From: Nicotiana tabacum
Lineage: Eukaryota > Streptophyta > Magnoliopsida > Solanales > Solanaceae
DNA: 64,000 nt
NCBI RefSeq assembly: GCF_000715075.1
Contig: NC_134101.1
Span: 29,207,322 to 29,271,321 of the forward strand
Direction of reading: 5' to 3'
Both the position numbers and the translations under genes were made by a program. The notes below the pieces were generated by a model. The model saw only the letters and a program-made list of their open reading frames with translations, made no database searches and was not told the DNA's origin. Below, piece by piece: positions 62,212 to 64,000 of the stretch (positions are counted from its first letter, which is position 1; each line of letters begins with the position of its first letter).

Positions 62212-63073
62212 AGGAATGTAAATGGATATTTAAAAATCAACTAAATCGATCGAATCGTATCGTAATGAATTGATTTTTAGATTTTTTTTTATAAAATCGT
62301 AGATTTTTATATAAATCTATAATCGTACCGATAATTAGGGTAGATTTTTTATTTTATAAAAATAAACTGAAAATATACCAAACCGTACCGAATAAATTTA
62401 CATGTGAAAAATATATTTATATATTAAGTTTAAGAATAATAATGTATTAAAATTTTCCTTGGGCCTTGGAATTGTAAAAAATGTTACAAACAAACAAGTA
62501 ATTAAACTCAAAATCTTAATTGACAAACCTATAATGCTACTCCTATTGAAACTAAATTATTTCTAATATATTCACTAGCACGACACAAGCTATTCTAGCG
62601 ATTAGTAGCAAACTACAATGTGTTGAATATGTTTCCTTTCATATAATTTAGATTTATCTTTTTGAATATTTAATCTTCTATAAACTTTATTCTTGAGTTC
62701 CAACTTGATTAATATATTTTCGCTCGGTTAATATCTTTGTTTAGTTTTTTTTACGTTGTTTTAAAATAGTTGATGGATATATACTCTGACTATCTTTAAT
62801 GTTTTCTTAATTCATCACTCTTTAAAGAGTAAAAATATCTAGAGAGTTTGCTAAGTCCTATAAAAATATGTATGTTATTGCATTCTACTTCTACTAGTGA
62901 CTTTTACATGACATTTTAAAAAATACTAAAAATTAACCGAACTGTACCGATACCGAAGAGAAACCGACATTCCGAAAAGTCTAATTTTAGTTATGCATAA
63001 TAGAATAACCGAAAAATTAGTATGATACAAATTTTAGAAAAAACTCGTCCGAACCGAACCATTGACACCCCTA
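62212..63073 (-). mobile_element. Element with 9-bp TSD, GGGGTGTCAATGG-type ends
   Basis: The left end AGGAATGTAAATGG and right end CCATTGACACCCCTA are imperfect inverted repeats. The perfect 9-bp duplication GTTACCTAT flanks it (62203-62211 and 63074-63082). Subterminal AACCGAACC and GATACCGAAG strings resemble those of copies A-C, so it is a related or sister family. Non-coding. Confidence 0.75.
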
Positions 63074-63333
63074 GTTACCTATGAATAAACACACAAATAA
63101 AACAAGAAGATACAAGAAAATGACACTTTTGACACTCCGAGGTAAATTCCTACATTCCCAGGTAAATTCAACTATTAATTATAAACCACTCAGTACATTT
63201 ACAACCTCACATGCGTTCAATAGTTTCAACATATTGTTATCACAAATTGAATATCTTGTTAATGCTCAGATATTAAGAAAGTGAAAGATTCAATCCAGTC
63301 TCAAGCGATCTGAAACTTTAGAGAACATGTACT

Positions 63334-63630
63334 TTAAGATATCCACAAACCATGCATGGCTTGCAGTTGATTGAAGTCTGTGTACTTCAGAGACATCTTG
63401 TAAAGCTCTCTCAGCTTACCGGCATCAGCAGACTTATTTGAGGCGCTGTGCTGAGAGTTGGCTGAAGATCTATTCGTCGTTGGAGAGAGTGAGACAGACA
63501 ACATCTTCTTCAACAGCATCTGCAGCTGGCTCCAATATTTATCACAAATCTCAACATTGTCATTCCTCAGTGATGTGTTTCCAGATACATGGCGAGCTTC
63601 AAGCATACAAATCAGAGCAGACTCCAGAAG
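63334..63630 (-). CDS. Last exon of an unrecognised larger gene
   Basis: A 98-codon terminal exon with an AG acceptor at 63631-63632 (TAACAG on minus) and a stop at 63334. The peptide opens LLESALICMLEARHVSGNTS, continues through NVEICDKYWSQLQMLLKKML and a Ser/Asn-rich stretch, and ends KLRELYKMSLKYTDFNQLQA then MHGLWIS. It looks like helical-repeat sequence. Upstream exons lie beyond the window end. A candidate is an EDRF1-like (erythroid differentiation factor-related) protein, because I recall AT1G35660 next to CPK11 in Arabidopsis. This rests mainly on neighbourhood, not on motifs. Confidence 0.6.
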   Translation of the reverse strand, partial: LLESALICMLEARHVSGNTSLRNDNVEICDKYWSQLQMLLKKMLSVSLSPTTNRSSANSQHSASNKSADAGKLRELYKMSLKYTDFNQLQAMHGLWIS

Positions 63631-64000
63631 CTGTTACAGTAGTATTTAATCAGTCATTTGCCGTTTAAAGGATATATTTTTCCGTAAAACAAAGCAATAA
63701 AACTTGAAAATTATGTTTTTAAAAGTTCAGATAATTATGGCAGAAATATCTGCTTAAATGTACTTGAAAATATTTTGGCATAACATCCTAACAAAAGCTT
63801 TTTTTCCATCCTAACAAAAGCTTAAAAAGTGATTCTAACTAGCACATGTTCTTATCTAAACTTAAATTGGGATATCATCCTCCTTTCTATCCCTTATTAA
63901 AAAGTATACAAGTATTACAACTTTAGGTCAGGTTCAATAGGTTTAAGAAACAATGAAACAAAAAGTATGAAATGGATAAGACGAGTCTTTGTGATTGATA
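63631..64000 (-). other. Intron of the right-edge gene
   Basis: Non-coding and AT-rich. It is read as the intron preceding the terminal exon at 63334-63630. No further exon is visible before the window ends. Confidence 0.45.

Overview
The window is nuclear DNA of a flowering plant, very probably a Solanaceae and plausibly Nicotiana. Genes are split by GT-AG introns, the DNA is AT-rich, and it is full of plant transposons. These include several copies of the TS-type SINE first described in tobacco (short elements ending in TTG repeats) and other tRNA-derived SINEs, Stowaway- and Harbinger-type MITEs, Mutator-like and hAT elements, a LINE stub and nested Ty3/gypsy retrotransposons. There are no prokaryotic features.

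Genes. Five complete protein genes could be rebuilt exon by exon with intact frames and splice sites. They are a VND7-type NAC transcription factor (4293-6832, minus, 328 aa); a TMEM41/VTT-domain membrane protein (37220-42517, plus, 298 aa); plastid ribosomal protein L21 (43506-46667, minus, 214 aa); a subgroup-I calcium-dependent protein kinase (51407-55820, minus, 503 aa); and a secreted subtilase-propeptide-like inhibitor resembling SPI-1 (57080-59777, minus, 117 aa). The last exon of a sixth gene lies at 63334-63630 (minus).

Layout. 1-9 kb holds VND7 with small transposons around it and in its introns. 9-19 kb is a gene desert of MITEs, SINEs and Mutator-like elements. 19.1-34.9 kb is one nested retrotransposon block. 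Its outer part is a minus-strand Tat-type gypsy element with a decayed pol and a decayed antisense ORF carrying introns. Inserted in it is a plus-strand element with 2.36-kb LTRs and no coding capacity. A deletion at the right junction removed most of the inner 3' LTR and the outer gag/protease. 35-60 kb is gene-rich, with transposons confined to introns and spacers. 60-63 kb holds a hAT element that appears to have split a SINE, plus another 9-bp-TSD element.

The genes do not form a pathway, but from memory their order combines three Arabidopsis neighbourhoods: VND7-TMEM41-SPI1 (AT1G71930-50), CPK11-RPL21 (AT1G35670-80) and CPK4-TMEM41 (AT4G09570-80). This suggests that the window keeps an ancestral eudicot gene order that Arabidopsis lost after genome duplication. 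I found no undescribed molecular system. The most informative signals are this gene order and the nested transposon history, which can be read from exact target-site duplications (TSDs).
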